Below are positions 1 to 7,405 of a stretch of 9,925 nucleotides of DNA, in pieces; position 1 is the stretch's first letter; each line of letters begins with the position of its first letter. The notes below the pieces were generated by a model. The model was not told where the DNA came from, ran no database searches, and saw only the letters and a program-made list of their open reading frames with translations. The DNA is from Gammaproteobacteria bacterium. Its GTDB lineage: Bacteria; Pseudomonadota; Gammaproteobacteria; Arenicellales; Poriferihabitantaceae. The DNA lies in NCBI GenBank assembly GCA_024679435.1, contig JAIBDK010000060.1, forward strand, positions 1-9,925, in the 5' to 3' direction. A program made the translations under genes and the position numbers.

Positions 1-138
1 ACAAAAAGGCATAACGACAACACAAGTCGTGTAGCCAGACTTACAAAGGCAAACCCGCAGTATCGGTGGAAGTATCGGCACCAGACCATGAAGAAAATGA
101 TGGGGAAAGTGTTAGTGATTCGGGAGTTTAAAAATTAA
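1..138 (+). CDS. C-terminal end of an unidentified basic protein (partial)
   Basis: An open frame enters from the left edge and runs 45 codons to a TAA at 136-138. The visible tail is strongly basic and ends in MGKVLVIREFKN. Near its middle it has a tryptophan/tyrosine-rich patch (residues 20-27 of the visible part, QYRWKYRH). I do not recognise the family. The basic, aromatic character could suit a nucleic-acid-binding protein or the end of a transposase, but nothing seen proves either. It could also be a chance open frame, since only 138 bases are visible and no start is available. The next gene begins 143 bases downstream, with no clear terminator between. Confidence 0.4.
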   Translation, partial: TKRHNDNTSRVARLTKANPQYRWKYRHQTMKKMMGKVLVIREFKN

Positions 139-173
139 CTGTAGTTTAACCATTATTATATAAGGAACCCTTG

Positions 174-186
174 ATTAAAACTGAAC
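174..186 (+). repeat. 13-base direct repeat, copy 1
   Basis: The sequence ATTAAAACTGAAC occurs here and again at 7393-7405 in the same orientation, each time preceded by GAACCC within a few bases. The two copies lie in the two most gene-poor parts of the window. The similarity does not continue to the right of the repeat. It may be a relic of a mobile-element end, or chance in AT-rich DNA. Confidence 0.3.
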
Positions 187-192
187 ATCTCC

Positions 193-207
193 CTGATGAT
201 CTATCAG
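193..207. promoter_or_regulatory. short inverted repeat upstream of the FAD oxidoreductase
   Basis: CTGAT-N5-ATCAG is a perfect 5-base inverted repeat with a 5-base centre, about 75 bases before the ATG of the FAD oxidoreductase. A TTGATT hexamer lies just upstream at 171-176. Spacing and symmetry are compatible with a dimeric regulator site, but five-base arms are common by chance and no partner regulator is known. Confidence 0.2.
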
Positions 208-281
208 ATACCAGAATACATTTAAAAAGTTAACTTCAATAATCCATTATCCACGTATGTAACCTTTTTATTTTTTCAACA

Positions 282-1595
282 ATGGCTTCTTCAATTCAAA
301 AAAATGCGCCACAACGGTACGTTGACAGCTACTACTCTCGCTCAATCAGCGATAATTCCAGTTTCCCCGCACTGGAACAGGACATTTCAGCCTCAGTCTG
401 CATTATTGGCGGCGGAATGGCCGGGGTGGCGACCGCCCACGGGCTGGTTGATCGCGGCGTTAGGCCGGTGTTGCTCGAAGCAAACAGAATTGGTTTTGGC
501 GCATCCGGGAGAAACGGCGGTTTTGTCAGTCCAGGATATTCTGCAAATATAAACAGTATTATCGCTAAAGTTGGCAAGGACTGTACCCGGGAATTACTTA
601 CCTTAACCCGCGATGCCATGGACATAATCAAACGCCGAATAGGAAACCACAAAGACCGGTTATGTGGGGGAACCGAGGGATTGCTGAATGTGTCATGGTT
701 TAATCAACCCGGCCAGGTTCAGAGAAATCTTGACCTGATGAATGATCTGATGGGCGTAGAGTACGAATACTGGAGCAGGGAAAAAATAAGGAATTTATAT
801 CTTACCGACCGCTATTACGATGGCTATATGAAGCCGGATGGTTTTCAACTTCACTCTCTAAACTACACCCGACTAAGCGCCCGTCAAACAGAAAAAGGCG
901 GAGCGGGTATTTATGAAAGTTCCGCCGCCCTGAAAATTCAGCATTCTGGAAACGGCTGGAAAGTCAGCAGCCAAAATGGCAGTGTAACAGCAGACAACAT
1001 CGTAGTTTGTTGCAGCGGATATATCGGCAACCTTGTGCCGCGATTGTCCCGTTCCACATTGTCCGTGGCAACCTATATCCTGATGACAGAGCCTCTGGGA
1101 AACCGACTCCAGACGGCTATACGCGGCCCATATGGTGTCAGTGATAATCGCTTCTCATCCAACTATTATCGAACCCTCGAAGATGGAAGATTGTTTTGGG
1201 GTGGTCGAGTTTCGATGTTTAACCCTGTCGGAAACAGATTGAAAAATATCATGATGAAAGACCTGCTGCACGTTTACCCTCAATTACGGGGAATCAAAGC
1301 GGATGTCGCGTGGGGCGGGTTGATGGGATACGCCACCCATAAAATGCCCCAAATCGGTCAGCTTGAGCCAGGGTTTTGGTATTGTCAGGGCTTTGGCGGG
1401 TCAGGGATGACCACCACGATTGCCGGAGGAGAAGTGGTTTCCGCGGCTATCGCCAATAATGAAGAGCAATATCAGTTATTTTCACCCTTTGGCCTCAACT
1501 ATGCCGGCAAACCATTCGGTCCGGCTATCGCACAGTCGGCTTACTGGCTGTTTCAGTTACAGGATAAATTGAAAGCATGGCGCCTCAACAGGTAA
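282..1595 (+). CDS. FAD-dependent oxidoreductase, DAO family (PuuB/OrdL-like)
   Basis: The protein has 437 residues, the usual length for the family that includes gamma-glutamylputrescine oxidase and relatives of sarcosine and dimethylglycine oxidases, which oxidise C-N bonds of primary or N-substituted amines using FAD. The N-terminal YVDSYY stretch before the fold is typical of the PuuB/OrdL group. The Rossmann motif GGGMAG is at residues 43-48, the beta-2 glutamate that binds the ribose is E66, and the FAD-contacting GASGRNGG is at 73-80. The C-terminal FAD-domain motif, with GGLMGYAT and later CQGFGGSGM, is intact. No signal peptide or membrane segment is seen, so it should be cytoplasmic. 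The ATG at 282 keeps the family N-terminus, but the pyrimidine-rich DNA before it shows no Shine-Dalgarno sequence. The gene precedes a decayed regulator and a TRAP operon on the same strand, suggesting it acts on an imported amine. The substrate cannot be assigned. Confidence 0.9.
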   Translation: MASSIQKNAPQRYVDSYYSRSISDNSSFPALEQDISASVCIIGGGMAGVATAHGLVDRGVRPVLLEANRIGFGASGRNGGFVSPGYSANINSIIAKVGKDCTRELLTLTRDAMDIIKRRIGNHKDRLCGGTEGLLNVSWFNQPGQVQRNLDLMNDLMGVEYEYWSREKIRNLYLTDRYYDGYMKPDGFQLHSLNYTRLSARQTEKGGAGIYESSAALKIQHSGNGWKVSSQNGSVTADNIVVCCSGYIGNLVPRLSRSTLSVATYILMTEPLGNRLQTAIRGPYGVSDNRFSSNYYRTLEDGRLFWGGRVSMFNPVGNRLKNIMMKDLLHVYPQLRGIKADVAWGGLMGYATHKMPQIGQLEPGFWYCQGFGGSGMTTTIAGGEVVSAAIANNEEQYQLFSPFGLNYAGKPFGPAIAQSAYWLFQLQDKLKAWRLNR

Positions 1596-1641
1596 CAAAA
1601 AACGCCTTCCGCAACGGCATATCCGAATATAAAGTAGGGTT

Positions 1642-1674
1642 TTGCAGAAATTGAAGCTGCGCTGTATTCTGCAA
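1642..1674. other. inverted repeat after the FAD oxidoreductase gene, possible weak terminator
   Basis: TTGCAGAA (1642-1649) and TTCTGCAA (1667-1674) form a perfect 8-base-pair stem around a 17-base loop, 47 bases after the oxidoreductase stop. Only a short AT stretch (TTTATG) follows instead of a U-run, so termination would be weak. It may instead be a protein-binding site. Confidence 0.3.
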
Positions 1675-1756
1675 TTTATGAAACAATATTTATTTTGACC
1701 GACCATTTAAGTTTTTGAATCTAAACAACCAACGACGCATAATTTCGTCATTTATC

Positions 1757-1790
1757 TTGACATTAAAGTTACTTCTGATTAAATGATACT
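1757..1790 (+). promoter_or_regulatory. possible sigma-70 promoter for the regulator remnant/TRAP operon
   Basis: A perfect -35 hexamer TTGACA lies at 1757-1762. The -10 is ambiguous: AATGAT at 1782-1787 (19-base spacer) and GATACT at 1785-1790 (22-base spacer) each match the consensus at 4 of 6 positions. The DNA is AT-rich, and the site lies upstream of a palindrome at 1809-1822 and of the regulator remnant. No other good candidate is seen before dctQ, so this may drive the TRAP operon. This is read by eye only. Confidence 0.35.
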
Positions 1791-1808
1791 TTTATAAAGA
1801 ACAATAAA

Positions 1809-1822
1809 TGACCGGACGGTCA
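1809..1822. promoter_or_regulatory. palindromic possible operator TGACCG-GA-CGGTCA
   Basis: Perfect 6-base arms flank a 2-base centre, about 20 bases downstream of the candidate -10 and 12 bases before the TTG that opens the regulator remnant. The half-site TGACCG also occurs at 1696-1701 in the same intergenic region. This placement, overlapping the expected transcription start or leader, is where a repressor would block transcription. Which protein reads it is unknown. The adjacent DeoR-type regulator is ruined, so the site may be an orphan or may serve a regulator encoded elsewhere. Confidence 0.4.
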
Positions 1823-1834
1823 GAGCAAAAATAG

Positions 1835-2346
1835 TTGGTAGCGCTCCCTAAGAAACGTCAGGTCCAGGTAATGGATATGGTTCGTCAATATGGTCAGATC
1901 AGTGTTGAACAACTGTGCAGTCGAGCCATTGACTATCTTTACCCATTCTCTGGAAGTTGCCAAAGTTATCGGAGACCTCCCGGCAAATCACTAACTTTGT
2001 CTTCTGGAAGTCGAGTATTTTCTGAAAAACAGAGAAACCGCTGGAATCTGAAATGGTTACCCAACATCAGTTATTTCAGGCACATCAGGCTTTTTTTAAC
2101 TTTACCTGTGTGGTCAAACGAACTGGCGCGATTATTTTCAACAACGGAGAGGCACAGTTGGCGCGGGAGATGATATCCAGAGCACAAACGGTAACCATGC
2201 TGGCCGACGGTTCAAATTTTGACCGCAACACGGGGTTTCAGGCAGGCCCTGTCAAGAATGTTGACAATCTGATTTGTGAACTGCCGCCATCCGGCGAAAG
2301 TCTGATGAAAGCTCTTCATCAGGAAAAGGTACCGGTGTTATATTAA
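1835..2346 (+). pseudogene. decayed DeoR/GlpR-family transcriptional regulator
   Basis: Pieces of a DeoR-family repressor appear in order but in different frames. Positions 1835-1924 (TTG start) encode the first part of the winged helix-turn-helix, with KKRQ and YGQISVEQLCSR. The second half of the helix-turn-helix, the linker and the first part of the effector domain are missing. A shifted frame from about 1929 encodes LTIFTHSLEVAKVIGDLP, like the TNSL...A strand-helix of the DeoR effector domain. It hits TAA at 1992-1994, resumes with EYFLKNRETAG and hits TGA at 2049-2051. A third frame, 2053-2346, carries the C-terminus, with EAQLAREMISRA and VTMLADGSNFDRN matching the family's conserved EA..K..MI and LAD.SKF motifs. 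About 167 residues remain against about 250-260 in an intact protein, so a deletion plus point lesions is more likely than sequencing error. It lies 52 bases before dctQ and probably once controlled this transporter locus. Confidence 0.85.
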
Positions 2347-2398
2347 GAAACCTTGATCAGTTAACTGGCAAGCCAATTTATCCGGAGAAAGTTACTCA

Positions 2399-2926
2399 AT
2401 GCCCAGTTTTATCGTGAGTTATGTCAAGTACGTTGATTATGCATCAACCAAATTCGGTCGTCTTGCCATGTACGGCATTTTCGTTATGATCGGAACGCTT
2501 CTGCTGGGAGCCATCACCCGCAATATCCTAAATTTCCCGCTCTCCTGGACGGTGGAAATGGCCCAGTTCACCATGACCGCCTATTACATCATGGGAGGCG
2601 CATACTCGATGCAACTCAATGATCATGTAAGAATGGATCTGATTTACGATCATTGCTCTGACCGCACCAAATCCAGAATTGACAGTTTTACCAGCATATT
2701 CCTGATTTTTTATCTGGTTTGTTTACTCGTCGGTTCTATCTCCAGCACTATCTATGCCATTGAATACGATCAGAGAAAGTTTTCGCAGTGGAATCCATCT
2801 ATGATTCCAATAAAAATTATTATGGTTGCAGGAATTATCTTAATGCTATTGCAGTCTATTTCAATGTTGTTTAAAGACATTGCAAAAGCCCGGGGGCTCA
2901 ACATGGCTACCGAGACTGCAGCATGA
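2399..2926 (+). CDS. dctQ: TRAP transporter small permease DctQ
   Basis: The 175-residue inner-membrane protein is the small membrane subunit of a tripartite ATP-independent periplasmic transporter. With DctM it forms the permease that imports substrate delivered by DctP, driven by a sodium gradient in characterised systems. Four hydrophobic segments are visible at roughly residues 20-42, 50-72, 92-116 and 135-160. The family motif around HVRMDLIYD after the second segment, and PSMIPIK before the fourth, support the call. The ATG is preceded by GGAG at 2384-2387, 11 bases away, slightly long but usable. Its stop overlaps the start of dctM (ATGA). It is the first intact gene of a three-gene operon. 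The four-segment DctQ fold is shared across TRAP systems and says nothing about substrate. Confidence 0.93.
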   Translation: MPSFIVSYVKYVDYASTKFGRLAMYGIFVMIGTLLLGAITRNILNFPLSWTVEMAQFTMTAYYIMGGAYSMQLNDHVRMDLIYDHCSDRTKSRIDSFTSIFLIFYLVCLLVGSISSTIYAIEYDQRKFSQWNPSMIPIKIIMVAGIILMLLQSISMLFKDIAKARGLNMATETAA

Positions 2927-4245
2927 GTTACGAAGCCATCGCAATACTGATGTTTACATCAATGCTGTTGATGCTGTTGACCGGACAACGGGTTTTTGGC
3001 GCGATCGGGTTTGTATCCGCCGCCGCGGCGCTGCTTTTATACGGGAATGGCGCCGTTGAGATGCCCTTCAATGCCGCATTTAAACTGTTCAACTGGTATC
3101 CACTGTTAACCCTGCCGCTGTTTATCTACATGGGCTATATTCTGTCTGAGTCAGGTATCGCGGATGATTTATACCAGATGTTTCACGTCTGGTTTGGCGG
3201 TCTGCGGGGTGGCCTTGCTGTGGGCACAATCGCGCTCATGGTGGTAATTTCCGCCATGAACGGCTTGAGTGTGGCCGGCATGGCCATTGGTGCCACTATC
3301 GCCCTTCCGGAAATGTTAAGGCGGGGCTACGACAAAATCATGATCACCGGGGTGGTCCAGGCGGGTAGTTCCCTGGGAATACTTGTGCCACCCAGCGTGG
3401 TGCTGGTCCTGTATGGCATGATTGCCCGGCAACCCGTAGGAAAATTATGGCTTGCTGGCGCAATACCGGGATTAATGATGGCCTCGATGTTCATCATTTA
3501 CATCATCATCCGTTGCAAAATACAGCCAAAACTGGCTCCGGTTGTTAGCAAAGAAGAACGCGATATGCCCATGCGGGAAAAACTCAAGCTATTACGGGCC
3601 GGGATTATTCCTTTTGCCATTTTCTTTTTCATGACCGGACTTTTCATTATGGGCATCACCAGCCTGGTGGAAAGCTCGGCAGTCGGCGCCACGGCCGCTA
3701 CCGTGGCGGCGCTTGCCAAGCGGAGACTAAACAAAAAGGTGATGGAAGAAACCTTGCGAAAAACGCTGGGCATATCCTGCATGTTTATGTGGATCATTCT
3801 TGCGGCTTTATGCTTCGGTGCGGTGTTCGACGGGCTGGGTGCGGCCCGAGCAATTGAATCGCTTTTTATCACCAAATGGAATTTGACCCCCTGGGAAGTC
3901 TTGATCATGATGCAACTTTCTTACTTGGTCATGGGCATGTTTTTGGACGACACTGCGATGCTTGTTATTGTCGCGCCATTGTATGTTCCTCTGGTGAAAA
4001 TGCTTGGATTTGACCCGGTCTGGTACGGCGTTCTGTATACGATCACCTGTCAGATCGCTTACATGACGCCACCGTTTGGATACAATTTATTTCTGATGCG
4101 CGCCATGGCGCCTGCGGAAATCAGTCTGATCGACATTTATCGATCTATAATTCCATTTGTGCTGGTAATGACTCTGGCGTTGATCATCGTCATGACATTT
4201 CCTCAAATCGCTTTATGGTTGCCGGAGTATGTATACGCACGGTAA
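2923..4245 (+). CDS. dctM: TRAP transporter large permease DctM
   Basis: The 440-residue multi-spanning inner-membrane protein is the transport subunit of the TRAP system, carrying the substrate path and sodium coupling. Family signatures are GSSLGILVPPSVVLVLYG near residues 148-165, MFLDDTAMLVIVAPLYVP in the C-terminal half, and YMTPPFGYNLFLMRAM near residues 378-393. These are the paired helical-hairpin regions with conserved PPS and TPPFG turns. Length is normal (about 425-440). The start ATG overlaps the dctQ stop by four bases (ATGA), which indicates translational coupling, and no strong Shine-Dalgarno sequence is seen. dctP follows after 42 bases. No frameshift or missing motif is apparent. 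Confidence 0.95.
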   Translation: MSYEAIAILMFTSMLLMLLTGQRVFGAIGFVSAAAALLLYGNGAVEMPFNAAFKLFNWYPLLTLPLFIYMGYILSESGIADDLYQMFHVWFGGLRGGLAVGTIALMVVISAMNGLSVAGMAIGATIALPEMLRRGYDKIMITGVVQAGSSLGILVPPSVVLVLYGMIARQPVGKLWLAGAIPGLMMASMFIIYIIIRCKIQPKLAPVVSKEERDMPMREKLKLLRAGIIPFAIFFFMTGLFIMGITSLVESSAVGATAATVAALAKRRLNKKVMEETLRKTLGISCMFMWIILAALCFGAVFDGLGAARAIESLFITKWNLTPWEVLIMMQLSYLVMGMFLDDTAMLVIVAPLYVPLVKMLGFDPVWYGVLYTITCQIAYMTPPFGYNLFLMRAMAPAEISLIDIYRSIIPFVLVMTLALIIVMTFPQIALWLPEYVYAR

Positions 4246-4287
4246 TTTCTTTTACTTATTACAATCAATACAACACAGGAGAATTTT

Positions 4288-5388
4288 ATGAAAAAAACCA
4301 TTATAGACAACCCCGGGAAGCCGGTGACAAAAAAAGCAAATTCGGGACGCCGCGAATTTATTAAAAGGGCAAGCACAGGAACCGCCGGTATTCTGGCTGC
4401 TGGAACGGCCCCTTATGCATTTTCCCAAACGAACCCGATTAAATGGCGCTTGCAAACCTATTCCGGTGCACCACTCGGGGCTCACGTCATCAAACCCCAG
4501 ATCGAAGCATTTAACCGCGCGGCACATGGCCAGATGGAGATCGAACTGTACTATGCTGATCAGTTGGTTCCTACCGATGAATTATTCCGGGCCATGCAAA
4601 ACGGCACTATTGATGCGGTTCAGAGTGACGATGCGACAATGGCGTCCCCGGTTGATATCAACGTATTCGGTGGTTACTTCCCGTTCTCCACTCGCTACAG
4701 CCTCGATCTGCCGGTGCTGTTTAAGTATTATGGCCTGAACGAAATATGGGCCGAAGCCTATGGTGAAATCGAAGGCGTGGAATGGCTCGGTGCCGGCGCA
4801 TGGGATCCCTGTCATATTTTCACCAAGGACCCGATTCGTAGCCTTGCCGACATGAAAGGCAAGCGGGTATTCGGTGTCCCTACTGCAGGCAGATTTCTGT
4901 CACGATATGGCCTGGTCCCCGTCACGCTGCCCTGGGATGATATCGAAGTTGCGATTCAGACTGGTGAGCTGGATGGTGTAGCGTGGTGTGGATTCACCGA
5001 GGCCTACGAAGTTGGCTGGGCTGATGTTTGTAACTATGCCCTTCTTAACAACGTTACCGGCGCATGGTGCGGCTCCTATTTTGCCAATACCAAAAGCTGG
5101 GAAGCTGTTCCTGCACCGCTGCAGGAACTCTTCAAACTGTCTGTGGACAGTTCCCACTACTACCGTCAGGTTTGGTACTGGGGCGGTGAAGCCAAACTTC
5201 GCGTGGAAGGCGACAAGATGGAACTTACAGAAATCCCGGCAGCAGAATGGGATACCGTGGTCAAGGACGCTGAAGAGTTCTGGGACGAAATGGCGTCCAT
5301 TAGCCCTCGAGCCGCGAAAGTCGTTCAGATATTCAAGGACTACACCGCAGTTATGGAAAAAGCCGGCGTTCCTTACAGATACAGCTAA
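4288..5388 (+). CDS. dctP: TRAP transporter periplasmic solute-binding protein DctP, Tat-exported
   Basis: The 366-residue receptor captures substrate in the periplasm and delivers it to DctQM. The N-terminus has a long charged region, then RREFIKR at residues 21-27 and a mildly hydrophobic alanine/glycine stretch to about residue 46. This is a twin-arginine signal, common in the TakP-like branch of TRAP receptors. The mature part starts near NPIKWRLQTYSG. The family core is visible as MKGKRVFGVPTAGRFLSRYG followed by LPWDDIEVAIQTGELDGVAW, matching the usual P..E.Y.A...G.iDg element. TakP-like receptors bind organic acids, often carboxylates coordinated with a cation, but the ligand here cannot be read off. 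The start is fixed by AGGAG at 4277-4281, six bases before the ATG. It is the last gene of the operon, followed 22 bases later by a strong terminator. Confidence 0.93.
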   Translation: MKKTIIDNPGKPVTKKANSGRREFIKRASTGTAGILAAGTAPYAFSQTNPIKWRLQTYSGAPLGAHVIKPQIEAFNRAAHGQMEIELYYADQLVPTDELFRAMQNGTIDAVQSDDATMASPVDINVFGGYFPFSTRYSLDLPVLFKYYGLNEIWAEAYGEIEGVEWLGAGAWDPCHIFTKDPIRSLADMKGKRVFGVPTAGRFLSRYGLVPVTLPWDDIEVAIQTGELDGVAWCGFTEAYEVGWADVCNYALLNNVTGAWCGSYFANTKSWEAVPAPLQELFKLSVDSSHYYRQVWYWGGEAKLRVEGDKMELTEIPAAEWDTVVKDAEEFWDEMASISPRAAKVVQIFKDYTAVMEKAGVPYRYS

Positions 5389-5410
5389 TAAAACCAAAGT
5401 GGAAATATTT

Positions 5411-5436
5411 GAGGCGCCTTGTGCGCCTCTTTTTTT
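5411..5436 (+). terminator. intrinsic terminator of the dctQMP operon
   Basis: GAGGCGC (5411-5417), loop CTTGT, GCGCCTC (5423-5429) form a perfect 7-base-pair GC-rich stem followed by seven Ts (5430-5436). It lies 22 bases after the dctP stop and separates the transporter operon from yaiI. Confidence 0.92.
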
Positions 5437-5514
5437 ACCGATAAATTGTCGCCTTACAAAAACATCTTTGTTTAATCCTTTAGATTCACAGATGTCTCGC
5501 TCTTCTATCGACAC

Positions 5515-5985
5515 ATGAAAATATGGGTGGATGCCGACGCTTGCCCGGTGGTAATCAAGCAAATTCTTTTTAAGGCTGCTACCAGAGTCAAAATCGAGGT
5601 GATTCTGGTTGCCAATCAGTTTATCTCAATTCCGAAATCAGATTTTCTTAAATTTATTCAGGTCCCCCCAGGATTTGACGTCGCGGATAACGAGATTGTT
5701 CGGCGGGTGGTTGAAGGTGATATTGTGGTTACTGGCGATATTCCCCTGGCTGCGGAAGTCCTGGAACTAAAGGCATTGGCACTCAACCCGCGAGGCGAAC
5801 TATATACCCGACACAATATTCGCACTCGTCTAAACATGCGTGATTTTATGGATACCATGCGGGGAAGTGGAATACAGAGTGGCGGACCTGCGCCATTCAG
5901 CCAGAAAGATCGTCAGAATTTTGCCAATCAGCTAGACAGCCTGTTATCCAGACGACAAAAAACTCCACAATCTAAGACTAAATAA
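5515..5985 (+). CDS. yaiI: UPF0178 (DUF188) family protein YaiI
   Basis: The 156-residue protein is close to E. coli YaiI (about 150 residues) along its whole length. It has the N-terminal IWVDADACP with aspartates D6 and D8 and cysteine C10, then FDVADNEIVRR, VVTGDIPLAAE, ALNPRGELYT, and the C-terminal MRDFMDTMR followed by GSGIQSGGP. The conserved aspartates suggest a PIN-like nuclease fold with a metal site, but the cellular role is not established. No signal peptide or membrane segment is seen. The ATG at 5515 gives the family N-terminus exactly, although no clear Shine-Dalgarno sequence precedes it. A weak -35/-10 pair (TTGTCG at 5446-5451, TTTAAT at 5471-5476, 19-base spacer) may be its promoter. 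It appears monocistronic, after the TRAP terminator, and converges with the permease gene 25 bases away. Confidence 0.95.
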   Translation: MKIWVDADACPVVIKQILFKAATRVKIEVILVANQFISIPKSDFLKFIQVPPGFDVADNEIVRRVVEGDIVVTGDIPLAAEVLELKALALNPRGELYTRHNIRTRLNMRDFMDTMRGSGIQSGGPAPFSQKDRQNFANQLDSLLSRRQKTPQSKTK

Positions 5986-6010
5986 GCGACCGACTAACAG
6001 CCACGGTTGA

Positions 6011-6898
6011 TCAGCTGCCGCGTCGTGTTATCGCAATTCCAAGAAGAATGAGCCCCAGAGAAACCCAGGTCTGGATATTAATCACATCGGAAAAATAAAG
6101 CCAACTCCAGATCACTCCAAATAGTGGAACAAGATAGCCCACCTGAGACATGAAAACAGCCCCGTTAGCCCGAATTATTGTGAACCTGATGACAAAAGCC
6201 AATGCAGTGCCGATGACACCGAGATAAAAAAGAGACACTAGAGACGAGGTGCTTACCTGCGCAGGTAATGGTGTTTCCATAAAGAATGCTAGCGGAACCA
6301 TATAAATGCTTGCGGACAACATGGTTCCCGCTGATACGCTTATTGACGGAAGATGCGTTAGCTGTCTGGCGACAATGGAGGACACAGCATAACTGCATCC
6401 TGCCCCGATAATCGCAATCTGCCCTTTAAGTCCACCCAGACCTGCGTTAAATAAATCCCAGAACACCAGCACCACCACACCACTGAACCCTACCGTAACT
6501 CCGAGTCCACGCATTACGGTTATTCGCTCATCTGGACTCACAAAATGTGAAATTATCAAGGTGCAAAATGTCCCCGCAGCCATCAACAATGCAGACTCTG
6601 CGCTACTGATAAACTGCTGGCCCCAACTGATTAAATAAAACGGCACAGCGCTGTTCAGAAACCCTATTAGTACTATAAATATCCAATATCTAATCTGCCG
6701 GGGAAACTTCTGGCGAAACGCCAAGCTAATAACTGATAAAACAACAGCCGCCAGAAATATACGCCACGCAGCAATGCTTACTGGTCCAAAATCCTGAAGC
6801 GCAAGAGCGATAAAAATAAATGAACCACCCCAAACCGATCCGACGAAAAACAATCTCAGAATATCAAACAGGGAGGGTCTGCGAATAGCGGGAGGCAT
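6011..6898 (-). CDS. EamA-family (DMT superfamily) membrane permease
   Basis: The 295-residue protein is nearly all hydrophobic, with about ten membrane segments arranged as two EamA repeats (roughly residues 12-140 and 150-290). This is the standard length and layout for drug/metabolite transporters of the inner membrane. Diagnostic signs are the N-terminal FFVGSVWGGSFIFIALAL, with its conserved W-G-x-x-F, followed by PVSIAAWR, and in the second repeat LGVIGTALAF. Members export amino acids, metabolites or drugs, and the substrate cannot be assigned. The ATG has a possible GGTGG nine bases upstream. The gene is transcribed towards yaiI and lies downstream of the dehydrogenase on the same strand, but 576 gene-free bases separate them, so it probably has its own promoter. 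Confidence 0.92.
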   Translation of the reverse strand: MPPAIRRPSLFDILRLFFVGSVWGGSFIFIALALQDFGPVSIAAWRIFLAAVVLSVISLAFRQKFPRQIRYWIFIVLIGFLNSAVPFYLISWGQQFISSAESALLMAAGTFCTLIISHFVSPDERITVMRGLGVTVGFSGVVVLVFWDLFNAGLGGLKGQIAIIGAGCSYAVSSIVARQLTHLPSISVSAGTMLSASIYMVPLAFFMETPLPAQVSTSSLVSLFYLGVIGTALAFVIRFTIIRANGAVFMSQVGYLVPLFGVIWSWLYFSDVINIQTWVSLGLILLGIAITRRGS

Positions 6899-7180
6899 AA
6901 TTAACGACCACCAGATAATAAAGTGCCGCGAGTGTAACCGAATCAGGGAGTTGCCGCGGGATTGAATGATAGAAACTCATTCATCCAAACACAACGGCAT
7001 CAGATCATCCCGACAACCGGTCTGCCGGATGGGTTGGAGTATCATTAACCCATTTTCTAGACAAAAATTGCGGACTTGAACTCTTTAATAACACTCTCCT
7101 CAGGCAACCGAAAATTCCATTAATGAACTCTGGTTTAATTTTGGTGAGAGCCTCTAGATGAGCGGATAAAACCTGACCGG

Positions 7181-7208
7181 AAAAAGCAAAGGGGGGAGCA
7201 TATTCCCC
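7181..7208 (-). terminator. weak possible terminator downstream of the dehydrogenase
   Basis: Read on the minus strand, GGGGA, a 6-base loop and TCCCC form a 5-base-pair stem, followed by CC and then TTTGCTTTTT. It resembles an intrinsic terminator, but the stem is short, the U-run is broken, and it lies about 270 bases after the dehydrogenase stop. Confidence 0.3.
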
Positions 7209-7265
7209 ACGTTATTTCAGTCATGACGTGTTTGATTTGTGTCGCACATCGGCCTGGCCAAAGCA

Positions 7266-7285
7266 CCTAAAGTACCTAAAGTACC
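7266..7285. repeat. tandem 9-base duplication
   Basis: CCTAAAGTA is repeated exactly twice (7266-7274 and 7275-7283), followed by two bases of a third unit. This is probably a replication-slippage product in non-coding DNA. Confidence 0.8.
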
Positions 7286-7392
7286 AGCATTACTGACCCT
7301 TGCGGCGAGTGGCAGTATAACCAGTTCAGCCATTGGAGCTAAATCCTGGATTGCTTAATATTGAATCGTTTAGTGAGATTGTTTTGAACCCC

Positions 7393-7405
7393 ATTAAAAC
7401 TGAAC
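7393..7405 (+). repeat. 13-base direct repeat, copy 2
   Basis: This is the second copy of ATTAAAACTGAAC, in the same orientation as the copy at 174-186, preceded by GAACCCC. It sits 70 bases beyond the stop codon of the minus-strand dehydrogenase. Confidence 0.3.

Noticed and set aside
1835..2346. Reading the DeoR pieces as two separate functional small proteins
   Set aside because: Neither piece has a complete domain: the first loses the recognition helix and runs out of frame, and the second is only the end of the effector domain.
3498..3908. 136-codon minus-strand frame inside dctM
   Set aside because: It is a shadow of dctM, with low-complexity composition and no motif.
4900..5562. 220-codon minus-strand frame across dctP and its terminator
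   Set aside because: It is antisense to a strongly supported gene, crosses its terminator and enters yaiI. The translation resembles no family.
6919..7040. GC-rich inverted segments around ACCGGTCTGCCGG as a terminator or riboswitch
   Set aside because: The arms do not pair consistently beyond CCGG, and no U-run or known aptamer pattern is present.
7239..7358. 39-codon plus-strand frame with an alanine/serine-rich, signal-like sequence
   Set aside because: It starts with GTG without a ribosome-binding site, includes a slippage-type tandem duplication, and has no recognisable family.
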